Shown here piece after piece: positions 37,431 through 45,589 of a DNA stretch of 64,000 bases; positions within the stretch are counted from its first letter, which is position 1; each line of letters begins with the position of its first letter. The notes below the pieces were generated by a model. The model was not told where the DNA came from, searched no databases, and saw nothing but the letters and a program-made list of their open reading frames with translations. The DNA is taken from contig JANCYW010000003.1 of the NCBI GenBank assembly GCA_026184775.1, forward strand, positions 496,001 to 560,000, in the 5' to 3' direction. Made by a program: the position numbers and the translations under genes. The stretch is from Cyanidium caldarium. Taxonomy: Eukaryota > Rhodophyta > Bangiophyceae > Cyanidiales > Cyanidiaceae.

Positions 37431-38268
37431 TGCGCGGTGTTCGTGGTCGCGTGTGGGGCGACGCTCGCCGTGATACCGCGGCGGACGAAGAGCGGATTGG
37501 TGGAGAGCTGAAACGAGCCTGGCGCCAGGACGAGGCCCGCGTTCAAGGTATCGGGAGGAAGAAGAGGGTCATTGGAGGCTGTGACGAATATTGTAGAACG
37601 CGAAGGCGTGATTATGCAGGCGAGTTTCAGTGGCATGCGGTATCGTCCAGCGGTGGGGCTACGACGCGTGTTCAGGTGAGGATAATCAGGGCGAGTTCGG
37701 TTGCCGGGAGGAGCACCTCCTTTGGGCGCTCTCGCGGCGGATAGGCAACGCACCAATATGGGTGCGTCCGCCAGACACGCGCGTGCATGCAACGGCGGAG
37801 GCGCGTGTCCCACAAGCGCCTCCCGGCAGCGCATCTTGCGCCATTCATCTGCACGAAGACGCTCTGGCGCGCGCCTGGCACGTGCTGCAGTCCCCTCACT
37901 GATCCGTTTCGTGCTGCCCGACGACGATGAATCCGCGACTGCCGGTTCCTCGACACTCGTTAACGGATCACGGGGCACTGCCACTCTGCGGCAAACGCCC
38001 CGCAATCGCCGTTTCCCTGGTTTCGGCGATTCACGGCCTGATTCCCCGATTGGTAGCATAGAATCGCCGTTTCCCTTATTCGTAAAGGAATCACAAGTGC
38101 GCGTGCATGCCGCTCGCGCCCGCCGATCGCTGGCGCGTGCCGAACGCGTGCCGACGGATGCGACGCAAACGAGCCCGCAGCGCGCCGCGAGGTGCAACAT
38201 GTCGGCGTCGCAAGGGTTGTTGTTGCGCGCGTCACGGCGTCGCAGACGGAGACTGTTGCATCACGAAT
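37431..38268. promoter_or_regulatory. Long upstream region of the MFS transporter with GATTC/GAATC repeats
   Basis: These 838 bases separate the divergent EGY and transporter genes, the longest gap in the window. A 15-bp direct repeat AATCGCCGTTTCCCT lies at 38004-38018 and 38062-38076. The first copy forms an inverted repeat with GGCGATT at 38025-38031. The second copy overlaps a hairpin-like TTCCCTTA-TTCG-TAAAGGAA (38071-38090). Additional GATTC/GAATC pentamers sit at 38027 and 38091. These look like binding sites for a dimeric regulator. An in-frame ATG at 38107 could extend the transporter through part of this region. Confidence 0.45.
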
Positions 38269-39825
38269 ATGAAAGGGGAGTCGGATGGTGTGTTGCGCGA
38301 ACTGGAGCCTGTCCGCCTGGATGACGTCGAGGGTGTGGCGGCGGAGCCGCAGTGGGGCTTCTCGCCAGTGACGCCCACAACACCGGACACGCCGACGAAC
38401 CTGAAAGCGAAGGAATGGTCTGGCGATTCCTCCGAAGATCGAATTGTGAAAGATGAAAAGGGCGACGTGCCGACGGAAGCGTCACCCAAACGAAGATGCG
38501 AACTCGGCGGACCGCTGGCCAACGCGTTGGGCTCGTCGTTGGGCTTTCTGGTCATCGGCTATCTGACCGGTGTCACAAGCATCATCAACGTCGTTTGGGA
38601 CGCGATATATCCTGACGGCTTTACCTCTGACGTCAACAGCCGCGTCGACTCTGCCACCAGGTATGGCGCGCTGGTGGGACTGGTGCTGTTCGGACTGCTG
38701 TGCGACTTGATATCGCGCAAGGCGGGCATGCTGCTCACCGGTCTCATCCTCACCATCGGTCCGATCCTGTTGGCGGGGTCGTATGGTGCCAATGGCTCCG
38801 TCAACGGCATGTTCTGGATGATCACCGTCATGTTCGGGTTTGTGGGCGTCGGCATCGGCGGCGAGTATCCGGCGGCGGCGGTCACCATCATGGAGGACAG
38901 CCACCGCATCAACGCCAAAACGCGCGGTCGGCGCACGGGCTATCTCACCTGGGCCTTGCGCATGATCGGCATCAACTCGTCCACCATTGTGATGATCATC
39001 CTGCTGAACATCACCGGCACTCATCCGCCGAGCGACATGGGGCCGGCATGGCGCGTTGCCCTGGGTTTGCCGGCTATACCGGCGGCGGTGGTGCTGATGT
39101 TGCGCTGGTGGATGCGGGAGCCGGAAGTGTACAGGGATTATCGCGCCCAGCGGCGCATGCAAGTACGCCAGATGCGCGTCACGTTGCGCAGCGCTATGGA
39201 GAATTGCAAATGGTTTGTGCGCAAGCACGGTCGGTTGTTTGTCGGATTAGCGCTCGCCAACTTCCTCGTTGAATACATCGACGTGCCGCTGGATACGTAC
39301 GCGGGTACCGTCATCCATGACATCACCGGGGCGGACGCGAAGAAGACGGCGTACATATTGTTGGCGAAGCTGTCCTACATCCCGGCCGCTTTCCTCGCTT
39401 CGTGGTGTCTGGACTATTTCGGGCGCAAGCCGGTGCTCCTATTCGGATTCGCCGGGGACATGATCGCCGTCCTCTTGATGGGTGCTCTGTTCCCTTACTG
39501 GGACAGTGCTCCGGCCGGCTACATCGTGCTGTACTCCGCGCAAGCCTGTCTGGAGACGTTTGCCAAGGCGGCGATGCTGGTGATGGCGGCCGAGGCGTTC
39601 CCCACCGGCGTACGCGCCCTCTGCGTGGGCATTCTAACCGGCTTCGGGTACGCCGGCGGCATTGTGGGCGTGGAGGTGTTCAACCCGATTGTGAACGCGT
39701 TCTCCACCAAGGCGGACGGCTTCCGTGCGGACTACCTCATTAACGGTGGTGCCGCAGCGTTAGCGATCGTGACCTCCTTCTTTCTCACCACCGAGACCAG
39801 GAAGCGGGTGCTGGAGGAGAACTGA
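38269..39825 (+). CDS. MFS transporter, phosphate/organophosphate:H+ symporter-like
   Basis: A 518-residue major facilitator protein of the plasma membrane, about 12 hydrophobic segments. The cytosolic N-terminal tail (about 85 residues) is acidic and Thr/Pro-rich. Signatures: YGALVGLVLFGLLCDLISRKAG (loop 2-3 motif with DxxxRK), VGIGGEYPAAAVTIMED (the GGEYP motif of the Pho84/Git1/sugar branch), FLASWCLDYFGRKPVLLFGF (loop 8-9 repeat) and AEAFPTGVRALCVGI. The GGEYP plus PTGVRA layout is closest to phosphate or glycerophosphodiester:H+ symporters, but the substrate cannot be read from sequence. I chose ATG 38269; the ATG at 38107 would add 54 Arg/Cys-rich residues. Confidence 0.75.
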   Translation: MKGESDGVLRELEPVRLDDVEGVAAEPQWGFSPVTPTTPDTPTNLKAKEWSGDSSEDRIVKDEKGDVPTEASPKRRCELGGPLANALGSSLGFLVIGYLTGVTSIINVVWDAIYPDGFTSDVNSRVDSATRYGALVGLVLFGLLCDLISRKAGMLLTGLILTIGPILLAGSYGANGSVNGMFWMITVMFGFVGVGIGGEYPAAAVTIMEDSHRINAKTRGRRTGYLTWALRMIGINSSTIVMIILLNITGTHPPSDMGPAWRVALGLPAIPAAVVLMLRWWMREPEVYRDYRAQRRMQVRQMRVTLRSAMENCKWFVRKHGRLFVGLALANFLVEYIDVPLDTYAGTVIHDITGADAKKTAYILLAKLSYIPAAFLASWCLDYFGRKPVLLFGFAGDMIAVLLMGALFPYWDSAPAGYIVLYSAQACLETFAKAAMLVMAAEAFPTGVRALCVGILTGFGYAGGIVGVEVFNPIVNAFSTKADGFRADYLINGGAAALAIVTSFFLTTETRKRVLEEN

Positions 39826-39988
39826 GTGCGGTGAATGTGGGGGTAGAGAGAAGGCGGCGGCTGCCGAGGTAACGCCATTTTTCCGATGCCGCATCGCACC
39901 CGTAAAGACGTTGACATGCGACGCACAAATGTCGGTGAGCGGCGCGGGAGACACGACCAGCGTGCACTGCTCCACTGGCGACTTGTGA

Positions 39989-41578
39989 TCAAGGCCCCGA
40001 GGCGTGCGGCATTACCTCGGCGCCCAGGAAGAACGCCCGCACTTGGCCATCGGCATCGCCGGTCACCAGGCAATGCCCACGGCGACAGAACGCACAACGT
40101 AGTCGTGCCGTCTCGGCGCGGCGGTCCTCCCATATCATGCAGGTCACGCGATTGCCGGCATATATGCCGGCGCTGCTGCTGCCCGCGTACCGCAAATCCC
40201 ACAACCGCACCGCCCCATCGTATCCGGTCGAGGCGGCCGTCAGCGCGCCCGATGATCGCCACGCGCAATCCGAGGCGAATGCGCGCTCGTGGGCATCGCG
40301 TACCTTGACGGCGGTGCTGCCGCTGCCGCTGCCGTCTCGGGCATCCAGTACCCGCACGCTGCCGTCTGTGCACGCCACCAGCGGCAGCAAAAGTGTGCCC
40401 ACGCCTTCATTCGTAGCCCTCACTTGCATGGCGTTGGGGCGTGCGTCCGTCACCGGTAGCGACGTCACACAGACGCCGCGCTCGACGTCCCACAGACGCA
40501 CCGTGCCGTCCCAAGAGGCGCTCCAGCAATGCGATGCGTCGCGTTCGGGCCACTGCACGGACCGGATGGGCATTTGCGGTGCGTGTCCAGTGAACTCTGT
40601 GACCACGCCCACCTTGAGTGGAGTGATGTTCTCGGGAGGTCGCCGATCGCCTCCGTTATCTGTGATGTCCTCCTCTGGCGGTAACTGCCACAGCGACATG
40701 CTACCGGCCGCATCACCGACGAGCAGTCGGTTGCCGCCAGCAGACGGCGCCATCGCCTCGATGGATTCGCCGCGATATGTGGTGGCGAATGCTGTCGAGG
40801 AATCGCTAGACATGCTCAACGAAGTAGGCGGTTCAAAGACACGCGGTCGCCAACACTCGTCAGCGCCGATGCTGCCTGCCACCACTTGTCCCGTGGAGGT
40901 GCCGAACAGAGCATCCATTTGTGCTGGTGAAGCGGAGGCGGGTCCTCGGTTGGAGCGTCCCGATTGCGACGCGTCGTGGAGAGAGGTCGACCCGGCAGTG
41001 GGCCAGCACACCGTAGAACGCACATACCCAGTGCAGGACGTCAGCGCAAACGCCACCTTCTCCTCTAAACCATCCCGAGAGACGCACCAGGCTCGCACCT
41101 GACCTCGCATGCTACAGCTGAGGATGGTCATCGGGCGCATCCCACATTCGCCCACACCCAGCGTATCACCAGACGCCAAGTTCCAAATCCAGTCATCCGC
41201 GTCGGTAGTTGCCTTGGCGGCGACACTGTCCTGCACACCGATCCGCGGAAAGTACTCCACCTCCAGCACCACCTCTGCCGATATCCCTCTTCGCTCACAA
41301 AACAGCTGCAGCGGCGATCGCAACAGCGTGCCACGCACTGTTAAAGCATCTCCAGCACCCGTCATCTCCTCCTGGCGTTCCTTGCGCTCGTCACCGATCA
41401 CGGCAAAGTCCCACACCGCCGTGGACGGCTCCTCCGCACCTTCACCCTCCAACAATTTGTCCATTATTCTAGACAGGCCCACCCGTCCGATACTGCCCGG
41501 AACCGTCAACTCCACGCCATCCACCACCGCATACCGATCCACCCCTGTCCTATCCCGAAATCGCACCGTATACTCCAT
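39989..41578 (-). CDS. WDR12: WDR12/Ytm1 ribosome biogenesis WD40 protein
   Basis: Ytm1/WDR12 with Erb1/BOP1 and Nop7/PES1 forms the PeBoW complex for pre-60S maturation and 27S rRNA processing. The N-terminal ubiquitin-like NLE domain is clear: YTVRFRDRTGVDRYAVVDG, VPGSIGRVGLSRIMDKLLEG, VWDFAVIGDE, then LRSPLQLFCERRGISAEVVLEVEYFP. A seven-bladed propeller follows, with GEC/GHAPQMPIRSVQWPERDA, WDGTVRLWDVERGVCVTSLP and DGAVRLWDLRYAG as the best repeats. The 529-residue length is longer than human WDR12 because of Ser/Gly-rich loops. The ATG 41576-41578 starts at the NLE domain. Confidence 0.9.
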   Translation of the reverse strand: MEYTVRFRDRTGVDRYAVVDGVELTVPGSIGRVGLSRIMDKLLEGEGAEEPSTAVWDFAVIGDERKERQEEMTGAGDALTVRGTLLRSPLQLFCERRGISAEVVLEVEYFPRIGVQDSVAAKATTDADDWIWNLASGDTLGVGECGMRPMTILSCSMRGQVRAWCVSRDGLEEKVAFALTSCTGYVRSTVCWPTAGSTSLHDASQSGRSNRGPASASPAQMDALFGTSTGQVVAGSIGADECWRPRVFEPPTSLSMSSDSSTAFATTYRGESIEAMAPSAGGNRLLVGDAAGSMSLWQLPPEEDITDNGGDRRPPENITPLKVGVVTEFTGHAPQMPIRSVQWPERDASHCWSASWDGTVRLWDVERGVCVTSLPVTDARPNAMQVRATNEGVGTLLLPLVACTDGSVRVLDARDGSGSGSTAVKVRDAHERAFASDCAWRSSGALTAASTGYDGAVRLWDLRYAGSSSAGIYAGNRVTCMIWEDRRAETARLRCAFCRRGHCLVTGDADGQVRAFFLGAEVMPHASGP

Positions 41579-41785
41579 TCTTGTCGGGCAGGTGCTCCGC
41601 CGCACGACGCCCACCCGCCTGCACGCCGACGTCTTTCGGTGCTCGGTCGGCGCTGCTGCAGCGATTCGCCTCCCACCGATACGTTTCGGCGGGCACCCGT
41701 CTCAGGGCGCCTGGAGGACGATCGCGGCGGTCATGCAAGCCGGGTGAGCACTGAACGCGTCATCCAAGCATACTCATACACAGAG
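41579..41785. promoter_or_regulatory. Likely bidirectional promoter (WDR12 / cornichon)
   Basis: The 207 bases between divergent starts. No specific element recognised. Confidence 0.4.
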
Positions 41786-42244
41786 ATGTGGGTCATGATA
41801 GGAGAGATCCTCTTCTGGTTGGTGGTTTTTGGGGTGACGGCGGGCATGCTGTTCATGAACGTGTTTACGCTCATCCTGTACAGCGATCTGGAAGCGGACC
41901 ACATCAATCCGGTCGAGCTGTGCGAGCGAGTGAACGGGCTGGTGCTGCCCGAGTATCTGGGGCAGTTGGCGGTGGCGGCGATGTTGTTGATGCGGGGATT
42001 CTGGCTGGCGGCGCTGTTGAACGTGCCGATTTTGTATTGGAACGGTCGACGGTGGCTGGACGGCAAGCACCTGCTGGACAACACCAGCATATTCACCTAC
42101 TTGCCGGTGGCGAAGCGGCACTCGCGAGTGAAGCTGGGTTTCTTTTTGATGATGTTCTTCTTTTATCTTTATAGGCAAGTGGAGTGCGTGGTGCGCGCGG
42201 GCATGCGATGGGATACATGCGGGTGTGCGAGAGAAGGTAACTAA
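41786..42244 (+). CDS. Cornichon/Erv14 ER cargo receptor
   Basis: Cornichon proteins select membrane cargo into COPII vesicles at the ER. The 152-residue product starts MWVMIGEILFWLVVFGVTAG, the first membrane segment, and continues LILYSDLEADHINPVELCERVNGLVLPEYLGQ (the hallmark, read in two parts DLEADHINPVELC and LVLPEYLGQ). HLLDNTSIFTYLPVAKRHSR and KLGFFLMMFFFYLYRQVECV complete the family pattern. Length and hydrophobic segments are as expected. A short C-terminal tail (DTCGCAREGN) is unusual but minor. Confidence 0.95.
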   Translation: MWVMIGEILFWLVVFGVTAGMLFMNVFTLILYSDLEADHINPVELCERVNGLVLPEYLGQLAVAAMLLMRGFWLAALLNVPILYWNGRRWLDGKHLLDNTSIFTYLPVAKRHSRVKLGFFLMMFFFYLYRQVECVVRAGMRWDTCGCAREGN

Positions 42245-42448
42245 CCGCGGCGGCCGGGAGGCAGGCGAGCCACATGTGCAGCTTCGTGCACTATCTGATC
42301 GTCCACAGCGACCGACTGAGTCGAGTGGCGCCGGACTTGCGGGTGGAGCTGAAACCCGGTCGGACACTCTGAGGCACAGCGCGAGGGGCAGAGATGTCGA
42401 GAAGGACGACAACCTGGTGGGAATGAATCCAGCCGCGGGAGATTCCGT
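42245..42448. other. Convergent 3' gap (cornichon / RRM protein)
   Basis: The 204 bases between two converging stops. Nothing recognised. Confidence 0.4.
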
Positions 42449-43291
42449 TTATGGAGCGACACGCGGAGGGCGCTTTCGGGGTATTTGGCTCGGCGGAGTG
42501 GTCTCCGCCCAGGCGGCGCTTAGGCGGGCACGACCGAGGCGATGGCCGTGCAGGTGGCGCAGTGCTCGGGCGGCAGCCGATGGTGCAGTGAAGCGGACCG
42601 CCGCGGTGGCCTCTGGAGCGCGGCCATCCAGCGCGGGATGCTGGGTGATTCGGGGCGGTTCGGCGAGGGCGCCGTGCGGCCGACACAGCCGCTCGATATC
42701 GGCGGCAGTGCAGCCGGCTGGCAAATGGCGCAGGCGGATCGCAGTGGATGCCGTGGCGGGGTGTGGGGATGGGGCCGCCCCCAGTGCTCGCGCTGGCTTG
42801 CTCGTCGTAAACGCCTCCACTTGGCTCGTGGCCATCGAGTGTGCCCCTGTCGGCGACGCTGCGGCGGCAGCCGTCTCGGGGTCCCCCTGCGGCTCGTCCA
42901 TCGGTGGCACCTCCGGCGCCTCGGTGCGCAACGGGCGCCCGCGGAATCGCAGACCGTGGGTGATACGCGCGGCGTACATCGCATCGCGATAACTGTAAAA
43001 TTCCACCCACGCGTAGTTGCCCAGCGGCACGCCAGTGATCCGGTCGCGCGGCACGCGCACCCACCGCACTGGGGCGAACTGGCTGAACAGCTCCGCCAGC
43101 AGCCGCTCTCGCCGCCCGTCTTGTCGTGCGAGGGTGGACTCCGTCTCGTACGGATCGGTCTCGGCCAGGTTGCCTACAAACACCGTGGCGTCCGGGTTGG
43201 CGCGCGCCTGGCGGGTGCGCGAGTACGCCCCCACGCCGCACGCATCTGGCAACGGCGGCTCGGGAGGGGAGACGTCCTCCGCGGTGGTCAT
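42449..43291 (-). CDS. SF3B4-like protein with two RRMs
   Basis: SF3B4 (yeast Hsh49) is an SF3b subunit of the U2 snRNP that contacts pre-mRNA near the branch site. The first RRM (about residues 33-125) reads NPDATVFVGNLAETDP (RNP2) and RITGVPLGNYAWVEFYSYRD (RNP1 region, with RDRITGVPLGNYAWVEF close to the SF3B4 block). ARITHGLRFRGRPLRTEAPE also matches. A second, degenerate RRM lies near residues 185-260 (AIRLRHLPAGCTAADIERLC, ALRHLHGHRLGRARLSAAW). The linker and tail are Ala/Pro-rich. An insertion sits between beta 1 and helix 1 of RRM1. Cross-assignment to another two-RRM protein is possible, but RRM1 favours SF3B4. Confidence 0.7.
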   Translation of the reverse strand: MTTAEDVSPPEPPLPDACGVGAYSRTRQARANPDATVFVGNLAETDPYETESTLARQDGRRERLLAELFSQFAPVRWVRVPRDRITGVPLGNYAWVEFYSYRDAMYAARITHGLRFRGRPLRTEAPEVPPMDEPQGDPETAAAAASPTGAHSMATSQVEAFTTSKPARALGAAPSPHPATASTAIRLRHLPAGCTAADIERLCRPHGALAEPPRITQHPALDGRAPEATAAVRFTAPSAAARALRHLHGHRLGRARLSAAWAETTPPSQIPRKRPPRVAP

Positions 43292-43516
43292 AATTCCAGA
43301 ATGGAGGAACGCGAGGTGTGGGACAAGTTAGAAGTGTTGCGCAGCGTCCTTGTCGTGTCCCTCATAGCACGTCACTCTCCGGAGACGCGCCTGTTCGTGC
43401 TCCGCAAAACCGAACTTGCTCGTGTTGACAAAAGTGGCGCGAGAACTGCCCAGCGGGAGCGGCGAACGAAGAACAAAACCGACTCTCAACCGAACCGGGT
43501 TCAGCACCTACACCCG
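43292..43516. other. Intergenic gap between two minus-strand genes
   Basis: These 225 bases should hold the SF3B4-like promoter and the 3' region of the RuvC-like gene. Nothing recognised. Confidence 0.4.
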
Positions 43517-44707
43517 TCACGCATCCCATGGCGTGCGGAGATGTTGACGCACCCACTGGCGCTGCGCGTCCTCGATTCGCTCGAGCAAGCGACGACCGTA
43601 GGCGCGGCCGACGCGGGTGCGCAGTGCCCAGGACAGAGGACGAGCCACGGCGCCGGTCGATACCTCCTCTTCGCTTTGACGCCTTCGCCAAAGGTGCCAT
43701 AAATGATCGGCGGCGTTCGCGGTACTCATCGTCCCTGTCCGGCGGCATGTTTCTGGCGGACGTTCCCGCAAAAACTCCACAAACAGTGGCACGTCGGCCA
43801 TGGCGCGCGCCTCTTGCTCGAGCACCATGGTGTAGTGTGCGACTACAAAAGCGTCGGTGACGTCATGGCTAACGGCGGTCGACAGCGAAGAATCGATTTC
43901 ATTGCTTCCACCCGTCGGTGGCGGCATCACATAGCGCGCCACTCGATGCAACATGAGCTGTTTGGCGCGCTGACTGCCGGACATGTCGCCCTCTGCCAAC
44001 CGCGAGATGCCCCACCAGGCGCGCGCCTCATTCGGATGCACTTGCAACGGCACACAGCCGGTGCGGAATAGGCGGCTCAGCTCGTAGGCCGCCAAGGTGT
44101 TCAGTTCGGCTTGGCGGAAGAGCGCCTGCGTTCGAAAGCGCCCTCCGGCGTACTGGCGCATGTAAGCTTCCACGCCGATCACCAACGGTATCGTCGGCGC
44201 ATCCGCAGTGGCCCGCAGCACGTCGTCGTAGACCGTTCGGCCGATCTGCTGCGCTTTGTTATACAGGTCGGCGTCGCGGGCCATTTGGACGCATCCGCGG
44301 GCCAGCGCCAACGGCTGCGTCGACGCAGACGACACCAGCGCGTAGCCGGTGGAGCGGCTGTTCACGTCCAGACCTAACGCTACGAAAGGCCGTTGCAGCA
44401 GAGATTGTAGTCGATGGAGGGCGCGCGACGTCTCAGAGGGTGATTCGGCGTTTGTGACCGGCACGGCGGCGGCCGCCAGGGCACTCCACAGCCTCACCGT
44501 CTGGGCGGCAGCGATCGACTCCCAGCCAGCTCGTTCCTTCGTGCTCGACCTCGGGAGTCGCTGCAATAATTCGCATGCGCTCCCATAAATATATCGACTC
44601 AGGTATTTGTTCCACACAGGCCACGCTCTCCGCACCGTCATCGAGTCGATTTTGTAGACCACCCAGCAGCCGCGCAACGACGCCTGCAGTGCCGGTCCAC
44701 AACCCAT
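43517..44707 (-). CDS. RuvC-like RNase H-fold nuclease, candidate organellar Holliday junction resolvase
   Basis: The 396-residue protein carries a RuvC-type core at about residues 108-300. Strand 1 with the first acidic residue is FVALGLDVNSRSTGYALV. The second acidic position is LVIGVEAYMRQYAGG, followed by the long helix FRTQALFRQAELNTLAAYEL. HPNEARAWWGIS, then GSQRAKQLMLHRVARYV, match the basic helix before the last acidic motif, HDVTDAFVVAHYTM. The order D-E-D/D and the spacing fit RuvC. The N-terminal 100 residues are basic and helical (RRAWPVWNKYLSRYIYG), consistent with mitochondrial or plastid import. It is not the plant MOC1 type by its motif wording. Resolvase activity is inference from fold. 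It is divergent from the STN1-like gene, 83 bp between starts. Confidence 0.68.
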   Translation of the reverse strand: MGCGPALQASLRGCWVVYKIDSMTVRRAWPVWNKYLSRYIYGSACELLQRLPRSSTKERAGWESIAAAQTVRLWSALAAAAVPVTNAESPSETSRALHRLQSLLQRPFVALGLDVNSRSTGYALVSSASTQPLALARGCVQMARDADLYNKAQQIGRTVYDDVLRATADAPTIPLVIGVEAYMRQYAGGRFRTQALFRQAELNTLAAYELSRLFRTGCVPLQVHPNEARAWWGISRLAEGDMSGSQRAKQLMLHRVARYVMPPPTGGSNEIDSSLSTAVSHDVTDAFVVAHYTMVLEQEARAMADVPLFVEFLRERPPETCRRTGTMSTANAADHLWHLWRRRQSEEEVSTGAVARPLSWALRTRVGRAYGRRLLERIEDAQRQWVRQHLRTPWDA

Positions 44708-44790
44708 TTTGGCGGGCGGCAGCGCGCCTCCATCGGCCCGACGAGCACGGGAGAGCGTGGACAGGCGAAGCGACGCTCAGCAGAGGGCGG
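44708..44790. promoter_or_regulatory. Very short bidirectional promoter (RuvC-like / STN1-like)
   Basis: Only 83 bases separate the two start codons, so both promoters must overlap or extend into the genes. An alternative in-frame ATG for the STN1-like gene lies upstream at 44575, inside the RuvC-like coding region on the other strand. Confidence 0.45.
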
Positions 44791-45576
44791 ATGAAAGACA
44801 TAGCCGCAGCGCCACTTCTGGGAGCGGACTTGGTATGTTTGAGAGTCACTGATTGGCGTCCAGCAAGTTTCGAATACGAGTTGGCACTGGAGTGGACGTG
44901 CCCGTGCACCGGACTCGAAAAGGTGGCGGCGGCGTGTGGGATGGGCGGACTGGTCACGAACACACAAGAAGTGAGGTGTACTGGTGGAGCAGAATCCCGG
45001 CGGACGTTCGTTGTGGACGATGGAACCGCCACAATAACTGCCGTGGTGCCTGATTGTCAGAGCGCGTCACCCAAAACGGGGGACTGGGTGCGGGCGGTGG
45101 GCTGGCCTGCACGTCGGCGGACGAGAACCTCTCTTCCGTTGCTTGACGAAGAAGGCGTTGCACCTCAGCTCGTCCTGTGGGTCGTGGAATGGGAAGCAGT
45201 GACCGATGCGAACCTCGAAATCGGGTACGAACTGCATCAACAGGCGTTCTACGAGGTGTGCTGGGCGGGTGAGCGCTTGCGGCGACCTTGTCTGCAAGCA
45301 CTGTTGATGGAGGTACTTCTGACGCCCGCCGTCGCAGAGGCGAAGAATCCCAGCGAGCTTCGCACAACGTCGCGGCTGCTGATTCAAGTGTCTGAGTTGA
45401 TACAGCGATGTCGCCGCGCCGTGGAGTGCATGGGGACATCCGGCGTCGAGGTCTCCGGGTCACCGAGCATCCTCCCGCAGGGCGATTGGGAGACGGCGGT
45501 GGAGGACGCTTTGACTCGCTTGCAAGAGCGATGGCTAATATACCGAGATGCCGACGGGAAGGTGGGCGTGCTCTGA
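44791..45576 (+). CDS. STN1: STN1-like telomere-capping protein (OB fold plus winged helix)
   Basis: STN1 is a subunit of the CST complex, which caps telomeres and guides C-strand fill-in by polymerase alpha. The 261-residue protein has an OB-fold reading: GMGGLVTNTQEV (first strand), RRTFVVDDGTATITAVVPDC (the DDGTG-type strand pair of STN1/RPA2), TGDWVRAVGWPARRR, then VLWVVEWEAVTDANLEIGYE with HQQAFYEVCW. The last block resembles the STN1 motif where a strand is followed by DPNxE and a helix with a Tyr near its end. The C-terminal part, from about residue 175, is helical and ends ALTRLQERWLIYRDADGKVGVL, like the winged helix of STN1. RPA2 is the main alternative, but the VTDANLE block argues for STN1. 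The STN1 call is by eye and needs profile confirmation. Confidence 0.65.
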   Translation: MKDIAAAPLLGADLVCLRVTDWRPASFEYELALEWTCPCTGLEKVAAACGMGGLVTNTQEVRCTGGAESRRTFVVDDGTATITAVVPDCQSASPKTGDWVRAVGWPARRRTRTSLPLLDEEGVAPQLVLWVVEWEAVTDANLEIGYELHQQAFYEVCWAGERLRRPCLQALLMEVLLTPAVAEAKNPSELRTTSRLLIQVSELIQRCRRAVECMGTSGVEVSGSPSILPQGDWETAVEDALTRLQERWLIYRDADGKVGVL

Positions 45577-45589
45577 GGGTAACACGCCT

